Counted from the stretch's first letter, positions 46,693 through 55,598 are shown. The stretch: DNA of 64,000 nt from Paracoccaceae bacterium (GCA_009773375.1 WRPH01000012.1:1-64000), one strand, 5' to 3'. Numbers and translations: made by a program. Notes: generated from the sequence alone by a model not told the origin.

Positions 46693-48195
46693 TTAGCCCG
46701 TCGCGGCCAGCATCACCCGTTCCTGCGTGGCATCCGCGCGCGACAGAACCCCGGTGATGCGGCCCTCTTTCAGCACCACCACCCGGTCACTGATCGCCAG
46801 CACCTCCGGCAAATCCGACGACACCACGATAATCGACATGCCTTCCGACGCCAGCTTGTTCAACAGCGTATGCACCTCGGCCTTCGCCCCCACGTCAATG
46901 CCGCGGGTCGGTTCATCGACGATCAGAATCCGCGGACGCCGGGCGACCCATTTCGCAATCACCACCTTTTGCTGATTGCCGCCCGACAGGTTCAGCACCT
47001 TCTGTTCCGGCGATGGCGTCTTGATGCCCAGCGACTTGATATACTGCACGCAGGCATTGGTTTCGCGTTTGCGGTTCACCACGTCCATTTTGCAGTAATC
47101 CGACAGATGCGTCAGGCTGAAATTCTCGCGCACCGACATGCCCAGCACCAGCCCCAGTTCCTTGCGGTCTTCGGTGACAAAGCCGATGCCCTGTTCAATT
47201 GCCTGCGACGGTTCGCGGATGGTCACGGTTTTGCCGTCTATGCTGATCGTGCCAACACTGGCGCGGCTGCCGAAAATCATCTCCATGATCTCGGTGCGGC
47301 CAGAGCCGACAAGACCGAAAAAGCCCAAGACCTCGCCCTTGTGCAGATCAAAGCTGACATCCGAAACCCGCGCGCCCTGCACCGTGGGCCGCTTTAGCCC
47401 CAACCCCTTGACCGACATCAGAATCTGGTCGCTGGCATGTGAGGCATGTTCGCCAAACAGCTGCGACATCTCGCGGTCCACCATCTTGCGGATCAGGATT
47501 TCGCGGGTCATCTCGGCAATCGGGCGGCTGTCCACCGTCATGCCATCGCGCAGCACAGTCACCCGGTCGCCGATTTCAAAAATCTCATCCAGCCGGTGCG
47601 AGATATACACCACGCCGATATTCTGCGCCGTCAGCTTCTTCACCATCCGCATCAGAGTCGTCGCTTCGTGATGACTTAACGAGGCAGTAGGCTCATCCAT
47701 GATGATCAGCTTGGAGCGATAGGAAATCGCCCGCGCGATCTCGACCATCTGCTTTTGCCCGATGCTCAGGCCGCCAACCAGCCGGGCGGGGTCAAGGTTC
47801 ATCTCCAGCTCGGCCAGCACCGCCGCCGCATCGGCGTTCATCTTGCGCACGTCGATCATGCCAAGGTTGTTCAGCGGCTCGCGGGCCAGATAGATATTCT
47901 CGGCCACGGTCAGATTGTTCACAACTGCAAGTTCTTGATAAATAATGCTAATCCCAAGTGTCCGCGCGTGGACAGGGTCTTTGATCGTTACTTCTTGGCC
48001 ATCGACCTTGATGACGCCACCCGGATCGGCTTTGTAAACCCCGGTCATGATCTTCATCAGGGTGCTTTTGCCGGCCCCGTTTTCGCCCGCCAGCACATGG
48101 ACCTCGCCACGCGCCAGTTGCAGATCGACCCGGTTCAGCGCCTTGACCCCCGGAAAGGTCTTGGTGATCCCGTGCATTTCCAGAAAAAAGCTCAT
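46693..48195 (-). CDS. sugar ABC importer ATP-binding protein, RbsA/MglA-like
   Basis: This 500-residue protein contains two ATPase domains as in RbsA. Domain 1 has Walker A GENGAGKST, LSIGQKQM signature and LIIMDEPTASLS. Domain 2 has FGLVGSGRTE (degenerate P-loop), LSGGNQQK and ILIVDEPTRGID. This asymmetry is typical for the family. It drives uptake with the RbsC-like permease and binding protein upstream. ATG at 48195 has GAGG upstream. It is separated from the binding-protein gene by a terminator-like hairpin. Confidence 0.94.
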   Translation of the reverse strand: MSFFLEMHGITKTFPGVKALNRVDLQLARGEVHVLAGENGAGKSTLMKIMTGVYKADPGGVIKVDGQEVTIKDPVHARTLGISIIYQELAVVNNLTVAENIYLAREPLNNLGMIDVRKMNADAAAVLAELEMNLDPARLVGGLSIGQKQMVEIARAISYRSKLIIMDEPTASLSHHEATTLMRMVKKLTAQNIGVVYISHRLDEIFEIGDRVTVLRDGMTVDSRPIAEMTREILIRKMVDREMSQLFGEHASHASDQILMSVKGLGLKRPTVQGARVSDVSFDLHKGEVLGFFGLVGSGRTEIMEMIFGSRASVGTISIDGKTVTIREPSQAIEQGIGFVTEDRKELGLVLGMSVRENFSLTHLSDYCKMDVVNRKRETNACVQYIKSLGIKTPSPEQKVLNLSGGNQQKVVIAKWVARRPRILIVDEPTRGIDVGAKAEVHTLLNKLASEGMSIIVVSSDLPEVLAISDRVVVLKEGRITGVLSRADATQERVMLAATG

Positions 48196-48217
48196 CGGCG
48201 CCTCGGCTGACAAAAGG

Positions 48218-48253
48218 AAAAAGGGGGCAAAGCGGGGAGTACGCCTTGCCCCC
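48218..48253 (-). terminator. terminator/attenuator after sugar-binding-protein gene
   Basis: Twelve-base arms (48223-48234 and 48242-48253, one G-T pair) enclose a seven-base loop and are followed on the minus strand by five T (48218-48222). It lies between the binding-protein stop at 48265 and the ATPase start at 48195, so the transporter genes downstream depend on read-through. Confidence 0.88.
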
Positions 48254-48264
48254 AGAGAGACAGC

Positions 48265-49194
48265 TTACTTGGTGTAGCTGCCCAGGTTGTCTGCGTTCAC
48301 GACCGTAACGCCGGTATCGATGTCACCGCCGGCGGCTTCACCTTTGATCTGGGAAACCAGCTGCTCGACAGCCAGTTTGCCCATGGTGACGGGACGCTGC
48401 ACCATGATGCCGTTGATGTAGCCGTCTTTCACGCCCTGAATGGTGTCGGGCAGATCGTCGAAAGCGAACACGGCAACCGCGCCTTTGCGGTCAGCAAATT
48501 CCTGCTGCGCCAGAACCTTGGCCACAGCCGGGCCACCGACTTGGCTCATGCCGAAGATGCCTGCCAGATCGGGGTTGCCGCGCAGGATGGCTTCGGTCAC
48601 GGAAACCGCTTTGGCCAGATCGTCTTCGGTGCCTTCAGTGGCGACAATTTCGATATCCGGGAATGCTGCCAGCGCTTCTTTCACGCCGTCAATCCGCTCG
48701 TTCAGGTTGGAAGCGCCCAGCTGACCGGTGATGATGGCCACTTTGCCCTTGCCGCCCAGCTTTTCAGCCATGGAGTTACCCATGGTGACGCCTGCCTGCT
48801 TGTTGATCGTGCCGATATACAGGCTGCGGCCGGAATTGGCGCTGTCGGAATCGAAGGTCACAACCTTGATACCGGCATCCATCGCCTGCTTGATCACGCC
48901 TTCGACCGACTTCGGCTCATTCACCGAAATCGCGATGCCGCTGACCTGGCGAGCAATCAGGTCTTCCATGATCTTGACCTGAGTCGCGCCCTGCGTGTTC
49001 TGCGGCACAACCCACTGATAGCCCACGCCCAACGCTTCTGCTGCAGCCTGCGCGCCGGTGTTGCAATCGTCAAAGAACGGCACGGCCACTTTCGGGATAA
49101 CCGCAATGGTGATGTCTTGTGCCACCGCAGCAGTGCCTGCCAGCATCGCCATGGTGATCATCGCCGCGCGGGCGGTCTTGATAAAGGTCTTCAT
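48265..49194 (-). CDS. sugar ABC importer periplasmic binding protein
   Basis: This 309-residue protein has a Sec signal peptide (ITMAMLAGTAAVAQD) and the RbsB/type I periplasmic-binding fold: ITIAVIPKVAVPFFDDCNTG, VVPQNTQGATQVKIMEDLI, GIAISVNEP, VTFDSDSA and IFGMSQVGGPA. The ligand is probably a sugar, sugar alcohol or sugar acid; the linked tetronate pathway suggests a four- to six-carbon acid or polyol. GGAGGAGAG precedes the ATG at 49194. Confidence 0.92.
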   Translation of the reverse strand: MKTFIKTARAAMITMAMLAGTAAVAQDITIAVIPKVAVPFFDDCNTGAQAAAEALGVGYQWVVPQNTQGATQVKIMEDLIARQVSGIAISVNEPKSVEGVIKQAMDAGIKVVTFDSDSANSGRSLYIGTINKQAGVTMGNSMAEKLGGKGKVAIITGQLGASNLNERIDGVKEALAAFPDIEIVATEGTEDDLAKAVSVTEAILRGNPDLAGIFGMSQVGGPAVAKVLAQQEFADRKGAVAVFAFDDLPDTIQGVKDGYINGIMVQRPVTMGKLAVEQLVSQIKGEAAGGDIDTGVTVVNADNLGSYTK

Positions 49195-49274
49195 CAGTCT
49201 CTCCTCCACTTCCGCTCGTCCTCCGAGACGGATTTTGTTGAACCTTCGTCCGTCCGGTGGAAACCGCCGCTCCT

Positions 49275-50279
49275 TCAGCTGTTTCCGCCGGAAAGTTTGT
49301 TGCGCAGGACATCCAGACTGACCGCGATCAGAATGACGCCGCCGGTAATGGCCTGCTGGGCATAGGTATTGATGTTCAAAAGCACGATGCCGTTGGCAAT
49401 GACGCCGACCAGAGCTGCACCGATCACCGCACCGCTGACGCTGCCGACACCACCTGCAAGGCTGGCCCCGCCAATCGCCGCCGCCGCAATCACGTCCAGC
49501 TCGGACCCGAAGCCCGAGGCCGGTTCTGCCGAAAGATAGCGCGAAAACCCGATGATCCCGGCCAGCGAGGCAATCGTCGACGACAGCATATACACCGACA
49601 GCTTGACGCGATTGGTCTTCACCCCGCTCAGCCGTGCCGCATGTTCATTGCCGCCGGTGGCATAGACGTGGCGGCCAAACCGGGTGCGCCGCATGATCAG
49701 CGCAAACACCACCATCAGCACCAGCATGATCACCACCGGCACCGGCACAAAGCCGATATAACCCTGCCCCAGCTTGGAAAAGCTTTCCGGGGTGTCGGGC
49801 GTCACCGGCACACCATGCGTTACCATGTACATCAGGCCACGCCCGATGCTCAGTGTGCCAAGCGTGGCGATGAACGGCGGCAAGCCGATAGCCGTGATCA
49901 AAAGCCCGTTCACCAGACCAAAGGTGATCCCAACCGCGATGCCCGCGCTGATGCTGGCTGCCTGCGAAAACCCGGCATCAAACGCCAGTGCCGTCACCAA
50001 AGAGGCCAGCCCCATCGCCGACCCAACTGACAAATCAATCCCGCCGGTGATGATCACCATCACCATGCCGATGCTCATGATCGCGGTCAGCGAGAAGGCG
50101 CGGAACACACCCATCAGGTTGTTGGTGGTCAGAAAATACGGCGTGTAAAGGCTGATCAGCGCGCCAACGACGATCATCGCCACCAGCACGTTGACCTCGC
50201 GCACCTGCCGCAACTGCGCCAGCTGGCTCCAGACCGGCGAAGCGCTGGAAGTTGTCACCTTGTTCTCCGACGCGGCCAT
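49275..50279 (-). CDS. sugar ABC importer permease, RbsC-like
   Basis: This 334-residue permease of the BPD-transp-2 family has about eight to ten helices, with VMVIITGGIDLSVGS (~residue 75), GLVNGLLITAIGLPPFIATLG and RHVYATGGNEHAARLSGV, all RbsC hallmarks. It is the first gene of a five-gene operon (permease, binding protein, ATPase, epimerase, lacI); permease-first order is less usual for this family. GAGAGGAA precedes the ATG at 50279. Confidence 0.93.
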   Translation of the reverse strand: MAASENKVTTSSASPVWSQLAQLRQVREVNVLVAMIVVGALISLYTPYFLTTNNLMGVFRAFSLTAIMSIGMVMVIITGGIDLSVGSAMGLASLVTALAFDAGFSQAASISAGIAVGITFGLVNGLLITAIGLPPFIATLGTLSIGRGLMYMVTHGVPVTPDTPESFSKLGQGYIGFVPVPVVIMLVLMVVFALIMRRTRFGRHVYATGGNEHAARLSGVKTNRVKLSVYMLSSTIASLAGIIGFSRYLSAEPASGFGSELDVIAAAAIGGASLAGGVGSVSGAVIGAALVGVIANGIVLLNINTYAQQAITGGVILIAVSLDVLRNKLSGGNS

Positions 50280-50391
50280 GCAGGTTCCTCTCATATTGCC
50301 ATCGGCCCCGCTGCGGGCCTCGATTTTTTCGGCCCGTTTGCCCATCTGGGCATCTTGGGCGTCCGAAAGCTTAGATCATGCTGTGCCAGCG

Positions 50392-50409
50392 AATGACAGC
50401 GCTGTCATT
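50392..50409. promoter_or_regulatory. LacI-type operator O1
   Basis: aatgacagcgctgtcatt is a perfect 18-bp palindrome with the central GC step typical of LacI-family operators. It overlaps the putative -10 region of the minus-strand importer operon that encodes the LacI regulator itself. Confidence 0.8.
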
Positions 50410-50559
50410 TCTTGGGGGAATCGAGAAAGCTGTCAATCACCATTTTTGGGATAACAGCATCCAAAACCAGCATAAAGCATGCGGAAATCCGCAGCGCCTT
50501 TGCGTTTCCGTGCAAAACAGGCCGATTCCCCGTTGTATTGAACGGGGACAAAGATCAGC

Positions 50560-50577
50560 ATTGGCAGCGCTGCCATA
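50560..50577. promoter_or_regulatory. LacI-type operator O2
   Basis: attggcagcgctgccata contains a perfect 14-bp palindrome (tggcagcgctgcca) and matches O1 at 14 of 18 positions. It is centred ~34 bp before the racemase-family start codon, in a position to block transcription of the plus-strand operon. Confidence 0.72.
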
Positions 50578-50602
50578 CGCGCTTCTTAAGGAAAAACCGA
50601 AC

Positions 50603-51286
50603 ATGTCATCGTCAAATCCGGTCATTCCGCCCCAAATCGCCATGATCCACACCGTTTCCGGGCTGATCCCGCTGTTTGATGGGCTGGCAAAGCAACATTT
50701 GCCACACTGGCAGGGCTTCAACATGCTGGATGAAAGCTTGCTGCGCGGCACCATCCGCGATGGTGCGTTGTCGCAAACCACGATGTGGCGACTGGCGCAA
50801 TTGGTCCGTTCGGCGGTCGAGGCCGGGGCCAGCGCCGTTGTGGTCACCTGTTCATCGCTCGGCCTCGCCGTCGATGCCACCAAACCATTCTGCCCGGTGC
50901 CGCTGTTCCGCATTGATGAAGGTATGGCGCAGGCGGCTGTCACTCTCGGGTCGCGAATCGGCGTTCTCGCAACCCTGCGCACCACGCTGGACCCGACCAG
51001 CGATCTGATTCGGCGCAGCGCCGCGCAGGCAGATCGCCCCTGCACCGTCATCGCCGAACTGGCCGAGGGTGCCTTTCAGAAACTCGGCTCCGGTGATACC
51101 GCCGGGCATGACGCGATGGTGGCGCAAAGCCTGCGCGAGCTTGCCCCGAAAGCCGATGTGATCGTGCTGGCGCAGGCGTCAATGGCGCGCGCCTTGGCCC
51201 TGGTGCAGAACGAATTGCCCCCGCTGCCCGTGCTGACCAGCCCGGAAATCGGCATGCAACATATCGCCCGTCAGCTTTCGGCCTGA
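50603..51286 (+). CDS. aspartate/glutamate racemase-family protein
   Basis: This 227-residue protein has the Asp/Glu racemase (hydantoin racemase-like) fold. VVTCSSLGLAV (~residue 79) carries the first catalytic cysteine, but the second half has VLAQASMARAL where a second cysteine is usual, so the active site may have only one cysteine, as in decarboxylase-type relatives. AAGGAAA precedes the ATG at 50603. Controlled by O2 and upstream of an aldo/keto reductase; it probably acts on the sugar-acid substrate of the locus rather than on amino acids, but this is inference. Confidence 0.75.
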   Translation: MSSSNPVIPPQIAMIHTVSGLIPLFDGLAKQHLPHWQGFNMLDESLLRGTIRDGALSQTTMWRLAQLVRSAVEAGASAVVVTCSSLGLAVDATKPFCPVPLFRIDEGMAQAAVTLGSRIGVLATLRTTLDPTSDLIRRSAAQADRPCTVIAELAEGAFQKLGSGDTAGHDAMVAQSLRELAPKADVIVLAQASMARALALVQNELPPLPVLTSPEIGMQHIARQLSA

Positions 51287-51308
51287 TGGTCCTAAACAGG
51301 AGAAAACA

Positions 51309-52364
51309 ATGGAATATCGTACACTTGGCCGTTCAGGCCTTAAGGTTTCCGCCCTTACCATGGGCACGTTCACCTTTGGCGGCACCGGGCCTTTTGCCAT
51401 GGTTGGCCAGCAAGGCGTGACCGAGGCGCGCCGCTTGGTTGATCTGTGCATCGACGCCGGGGTGAACCTGTTCGACACTGCCAACATGTATTCCACCGGC
51501 CTTGCAGAAGAGATTTTGGGCGAGGTTTTGGAGGGCCGTCGCGACGATGTACTAATCACCTCCAAGGCGCGGATGCGGATCGGCACCGGCCCGAATGACG
51601 AAGGTGTGTCGCGCTATCATCTGATTCGCGAGTGTGAACGCAGCCTGAAACGCCTGCGGACCGACCATATCGACATCTATTACATGCACGAATGGGATGG
51701 CTTGACGCCGGTTGACGAAAAGCTCGCCGCGCTCGATACCTTGGTGCAGCAGGGCAAGGTGCGCTACATCGGCTGCTCGAATTATTCCGGCTGGCACATC
51801 ATGAAATCGTTGGCCGTGTCGGACCGCGACCGTCGCCCGCGCTTTGTCACTCAGCAGATTCACTACACGTTGGAGGCCCGCGAGGCCGAATACGAACTGC
51901 TGCCGATTTCGGTCGACCAGGGCCTTGGCGTTCTGGTATGGAGCCCGCTCGCCGCCGGCCTACTGTCGGGCAAGCACCGCCGCGGCGTTGCCACGCCCGA
52001 AGGCTCGCGCCAGTTCGCCGGCTGGACAGAACCGCCGATCCGAGACGTCGAAAAGCTGTGGAATATCGTGGATGTGCTTGTAAGCATTGGCGATTCGCGT
52101 GGTATTTCGGCGGCGCAGGTTGCTTTGGCGTGGTTGCTGACCCGCCCTGCCGTCAGCTCTCTGGTGTTCGGGGGGCGCACCGAGGCGCAGTTCCGCGACA
52201 ATTTCGCGGCCGTTTCGTTGAAACTGACTGCGGAAGAAGTCGCGCGCCTGACCGAGGTCAGCACCATCCCGCTGATCTACCCCTACTGGCATCAGCGCAA
52301 CTTCGCGACCGAGCGTTTTAGCCCAGCGGATCTGGCTTTGCATCAGGACTTTGCTGTAAAATGA
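51309..52364 (+). CDS. aldo/keto reductase
   Basis: This 351-residue NADP(H)-dependent oxidoreductase is of the AKR family. The catalytic tetrad is visible: Asp and Tyr in FDTANMYSTGLAE, Lys in LITSKARM and His in YYMHEWDG. YRTLGRSGLKVSALTMGT is the usual N-terminus, and the C-terminal region SLVFGGRTEAQFRDN binds the cofactor phosphate. It interconverts a sugar or sugar alcohol with its carbonyl form. It follows the racemase-family gene by 22 bp in the same operon. Confidence 0.92.
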   Translation: MEYRTLGRSGLKVSALTMGTFTFGGTGPFAMVGQQGVTEARRLVDLCIDAGVNLFDTANMYSTGLAEEILGEVLEGRRDDVLITSKARMRIGTGPNDEGVSRYHLIRECERSLKRLRTDHIDIYYMHEWDGLTPVDEKLAALDTLVQQGKVRYIGCSNYSGWHIMKSLAVSDRDRRPRFVTQQIHYTLEAREAEYELLPISVDQGLGVLVWSPLAAGLLSGKHRRGVATPEGSRQFAGWTEPPIRDVEKLWNIVDVLVSIGDSRGISAAQVALAWLLTRPAVSSLVFGGRTEAQFRDNFAAVSLKLTAEEVARLTEVSTIPLIYPYWHQRNFATERFSPADLALHQDFAVK

Positions 52365-52394
52365 ATAGGTTGCGTCCGGCTTCGGTCGGGCGCC

Positions 52395-53171
52395 TCACCC
52401 CTTTTGGAATGCGTGCAACCAAGCCAAACCTGCAACTGTGCCCGCAGCCGGGCGGTATTCGCACCCGACAAAACCAGTGTATCCCAGATCATCCAGCGCT
52501 GACAGAATACGGAAATCGTCCAACTCACCGGTGCCAGGTTCATGCCGCAGCGGCACGGCGGCGATCTGAACGTGACCGATGATTGGCATCAGGGTTTTCA
52601 GCCCGGTCAACACATCGCCATGAATAATCTGGCGGTGGTAAATGTCGAACTGCAGCTTCAGGTTCGCCGCGCCTAGATCAGCGATCAGATCAGCTGCATA
52701 GTTGAAATCATTCAGAAAATACCCCGGCATGTCGCGTGCGTTGATCGGTTCGATCAGCACATCCAGCCCGACTTGCCCGGCCTGATCGCACAGATAGGCG
52801 ACCGAATCGCGGTAGCAGACGCGGGCGACAGTATCGTCGCGGCGGGCGATGCCGCTCATCACATGTACCCGGCCCACGCCCGTTGCCGCCGCGTAGCGCA
52901 GGGCTGTTACCACAGATTTGCGAAAATCCGCCTTCCGGCTTGGCAGCGCTGCCAAACCGCGCTCTCCGGCCTGCCAATCCCCCGGAGGCAGGTTGAAAAG
53001 CGCCTGTGTCAGCTGATTCTCCTGCAGCGACCGGGCAATTTGCGACATATCGAAATCATACGGGAACAGATATTCAACAGCGTCAAAACCGGCAGCGGCA
53101 GCTTCCGCAAAACGATCCATGAAGGCGTGTTCCTGAAACATCATCGTCAGGTTGGCGGCAAAACGCGGCAT
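52395..53171 (-). CDS. hydroxypyruvate isomerase/2-oxo-tetronate isomerase (OtnI-like)
   Basis: This 258-residue TIM-barrel protein of the Hyi/OtnI family has PRFAANLTMMFQEHAFMDRF at the N-terminus, metal-site LIEPINARDMPGYFL, QFDIYHRQIIHGD and the C-terminal GFVGCEYRPAAGT with the ligand Glu. OtnI interconverts 2-oxo-tetronate and 3-oxo-tetronate in threonate catabolism; Hyi acts on hydroxypyruvate. The neighbouring dehydrogenase, kinase and aldolase genes favour OtnI. ATG at 53171 lies two bases after the preceding gene's stop, with GGAG upstream. Confidence 0.9.
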   Translation of the reverse strand: MPRFAANLTMMFQEHAFMDRFAEAAAAGFDAVEYLFPYDFDMSQIARSLQENQLTQALFNLPPGDWQAGERGLAALPSRKADFRKSVVTALRYAAATGVGRVHVMSGIARRDDTVARVCYRDSVAYLCDQAGQVGLDVLIEPINARDMPGYFLNDFNYAADLIADLGAANLKLQFDIYHRQIIHGDVLTGLKTLMPIIGHVQIAAVPLRHEPGTGELDDFRILSALDDLGYTGFVGCEYRPAAGTVAGLAWLHAFQKG

Positions 53172-53173
53172 GT

Positions 53174-54088
53174 TCAGCACTCCATTCCGGGCAGCTCAAG
53201 CCCCGCCAGACCCGCGATCATCCGCGCGACCGAGGCGTCGTCATCACGGCCCATTCCGGCGGCGGCGGTCATCACGAACATCTGCAATGCCATCGAGGCA
53301 ATTGGCGTCGGGAACTTCAACCCGCGGCCAATGTCGGAAATGATACCCAGATCCTTGGTGAAAATGTCCACCGCACTGCGCGGCGCGTAATCGCCTTCCA
53401 GAATATGCGGCACCCGGTTTTCGAACATCCAGGAATTACCCGCCGAGGCGGTAATAACCTCATAAACCTTTGCAATGTCTAGATTCATTGCTTTGGCGAA
53501 AGTGATTGCCTCGCAGGCCGCAGCGATGTGAACCCCTGCCAGCAACTGGTTGACGATCTTGAAAGCCGCACCGGTACCCGCGTCGTCGCCCAGTTCGTAG
53601 ACCTTGGCAGCGATGCTGTCCAACACCGGGCGAGCCCGCGTAAAAACCGCCGGTTTGCCCGAGGCCATGATCGTCAAGTCGCCAGCTGCGGCTCGCACCG
53701 CGCCGCCGCTGATCGGAGCATCCAGATAGCCCAAACCGCTGGCTTCTGCCCGGGCAGCAAAGTCACGGGCGGCATCGGGCGGCATCGTCGCGCAAGACAG
53801 GATCACCCCGCCCGGTGCCATCGCTTCGGCCGCACCACCTTGGCCAAACAGCGCCGTTTCGGTTTGCGCCGCGTTCACAACCACGCATAAAACGACATCG
53901 GCCCCGGCGGCCGCTTGGCTCAGATTTTGCACCGGTCTTCCGCCAAGCGCAACCAACCGAGCTACGGCTTCGGCATTTAAATCATAGCCGCTGACCGAAA
54001 AGCCATCCCGCAACAGCGAAGACGCCATTCCAAAGCCCATAGACCCCAACCCGATGACGCAAACGTTCAAAGTGGCCCCATTCTGCAT
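53174..54088 (-). CDS. L-threonate dehydrogenase-like (LtnD)
   Basis: This 304-residue beta-hydroxyacid dehydrogenase has GLGSMGFGMASSL (~residue 13) as the NAD-binding loop, the substrate-binding DAPISGGAVRAAAG (~122), and the catalytic lysine in GAAFKIVNQLLAG (~173). In the otn pathway LtnD oxidises L-threonate at C2 to 2-oxo-tetronate. It precedes otnI and is divergent from the kinase gene. GAGGAA lies upstream of the ATG at 54088. Confidence 0.9.
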   Translation of the reverse strand: MQNGATLNVCVIGLGSMGFGMASSLLRDGFSVSGYDLNAEAVARLVALGGRPVQNLSQAAAGADVVLCVVVNAAQTETALFGQGGAAEAMAPGGVILSCATMPPDAARDFAARAEASGLGYLDAPISGGAVRAAAGDLTIMASGKPAVFTRARPVLDSIAAKVYELGDDAGTGAAFKIVNQLLAGVHIAAACEAITFAKAMNLDIAKVYEVITASAGNSWMFENRVPHILEGDYAPRSAVDIFTKDLGIISDIGRGLKFPTPIASMALQMFVMTAAAGMGRDDDASVARMIAGLAGLELPGMEC

Positions 54089-54163
54089 GATATTCCTCGA
54101 TTTCTTCGCTATTTCAGCGGGTTGGCGGAGTCTTTGGCAGCGGGCTTGCGTTGCAAAAGCGCG

Positions 54164-54181
54164 AATGATAGCGTTGCCATA
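54164..54181. promoter_or_regulatory. LacI-type operator O3
   Basis: aatgatagcgttgccata matches O1 at 14 of 18 positions and sits in the 229-bp gap between the divergent ltnD-like and otnK-like operons. It links this catabolic pathway to the same LacI regulator. Confidence 0.62.
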
Positions 54182-54228
54182 AATATCGTTAGCGCATGAC
54201 AGAAACGAAAAGCAAGGCCTTAGTTCGC

Positions 54229-54252
54229 TGACAGGATCCGTCGATCCTGTCA
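54229..54252. repeat. 10-bp perfect inverted repeat before otnK-like gene
   Basis: Arms tgacaggatc (54229-54238) and gatcctgtca (54243-54252) with a four-base loop lie 66 bp upstream of the kinase start. It could be a second operator for another regulator or a leader hairpin; there is no T-run, so termination is unlikely. Confidence 0.65.
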
Positions 54253-54317
54253 CAAGCGCCGCTAGACCCGTGCTGATCGCTGATTTTCGGGAATGCCCCC
54301 CAAGGAAAGGACCAGCC

Positions 54318-55598
54318 ATGCTGATTGGCGCAGTTGCAGATGACATCACCGGCGCGACCGATTTGTGCCTGATGCTGGCGCGCGAAGGTCTGCGCACGGT
54401 GCAGATCATCGGCCTGCCGGAACAGGGTAAGCTGCCCGAGGCCGATGCCATCGTTATCGCGCTGAAGTCGCGGTCGATCCCGGCAGCGCAGGCGGTGGAA
54501 CTGTCAGTTGCTGCCGCCAATCTGCTGCGCGCGGGCGGGGCCGAACAACTGCTGTTCAAATACTGCTCCACCTTCGATTCGACCGACGAAGGCAATATCG
54601 GCCCGGTGGCCGAGGCGCTGCTGGCGGTGACCGGCGGCGATCTGACCATCGCTTGCCCGTCTTTCCCGGCGGCGGGGCGGACCACCTATCGCGGCCATCT
54701 GTTTGTCGGCGATGCGTTGCTGTCCGATAGCCCGCTGAAGGATCACCCGCTCAATCCGATGCACGATGCCAATCTGGTGCGAGTGTTGGGGCGGCAGACC
54801 GCGCTGCCGGTCGGGTTGGTGACGATTGACACCATCGCGCGGGGCGAGGCCGCCGTGCGGCAGGCTTTTGCTGCGCAGGCTGCAGCTGGCAAGCGCATTC
54901 TAATTGTTGATACGCTGCAAGACGCCGACCTGCGCACTATCGGCGCGGCCTGTTCCGACATGCCGCTGGTGACGGGCGGCTCGGGCATTGCTTTGGGGTT
55001 GGCTGCGAATTTCGTGCGCGCGGGCAAGGTTGCGCCGCGCCCTGCGCAGGCCCGGATGGTCGCGCCTCAGGGGCGCTCGGTCGTGCTGGCGGGGTCGTGC
55101 TCGATGGCGACGCGCGGACAGATTGCGGCGGCGCAGGCGGTCGGTTTGCCGACTCTGGCCTTGGATGTTGATGCGCTGCTGTCCGGCCAGCAAACCGCCG
55201 CCAGTCTGGCCGATTGGGCGGTGGCGCAGCCGCAAGACTCCATTCCCCTGATCTATTCCAGCGCCGATCCGGCAGTTTTGCACTCCATTCAGGCCCGCTT
55301 GGGGCAGCACGCTTCCGGCGCGCTGGTGGAAGCCACGCTGGCCGAGGTGGCCCGCCTTCTGCAAAGTACCGGGTTCAGCCGCTATCTGATTGCGGGCGGC
55401 GAAACTTCGGGTGCGGTGGTGGCGGCGCTTGGAGTTACCACGCTGGAGATCGGCCCCGAAATCGCTCCCGGTGTGCCGTGGACCCGCAGTATTTCCGGGC
55501 CGGATCTGGTATTGGCACTGAAATCGGGCAACTTTGGTGCCGAGGATTTCTTCCTGAAAGCCTGGACCCTGCTGGAGACGGAGCCTGCCGATGCCTGA
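54318..55598 (+). CDS. 3-oxo-tetronate kinase-like (OtnK, DUF1537)
   Basis: This 426-residue four-carbon acid-sugar kinase has the N-terminal domain IGAVADDITGATDLC and LLFKYCSTFDSTDEGNIGPV and ACPSFPAAGRTTYRGHLFV. The C-terminal nucleotide-binding domain has VTGGSGIALGLAANF and LIAGGETSGAVV. OtnK phosphorylates 3-oxo-tetronate at O4. AAGGAAAGGA precedes the ATG at 54318. It is first in an operon with the class II aldolase and a second dehydrogenase. Confidence 0.93.
   Translation: MLIGAVADDITGATDLCLMLAREGLRTVQIIGLPEQGKLPEADAIVIALKSRSIPAAQAVELSVAAANLLRAGGAEQLLFKYCSTFDSTDEGNIGPVAEALLAVTGGDLTIACPSFPAAGRTTYRGHLFVGDALLSDSPLKDHPLNPMHDANLVRVLGRQTALPVGLVTIDTIARGEAAVRQAFAAQAAAGKRILIVDTLQDADLRTIGAACSDMPLVTGGSGIALGLAANFVRAGKVAPRPAQARMVAPQGRSVVLAGSCSMATRGQIAAAQAVGLPTLALDVDALLSGQQTAASLADWAVAQPQDSIPLIYSSADPAVLHSIQARLGQHASGALVEATLAEVARLLQSTGFSRYLIAGGETSGAVVAALGVTTLEIGPEIAPGVPWTRSISGPDLVLALKSGNFGAEDFFLKAWTLLETEPADA

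Larger units (their letters stand above)
50280..50602. other. 323-bp divergent regulatory region with two operators
   Basis: This gap lies between the sugar-importer operon (minus) and the racemase/aldo-keto reductase operon (plus). It holds two LacI-type palindromes (50392-50409 and 50560-50577). A candidate minus-strand promoter has TTGACA at 50436-50431 and AGAAAT at 50412-50407 with an 18-nt spacer; the first palindrome overlaps the -10 element. No small gene is evident. Confidence 0.6.

Noticed and set aside
54189-54205. Fourth LacI-type operator near atatcgttagcgcatgaca
   Set aside because: Only about half of the positions match the other three sites and symmetry is poor.
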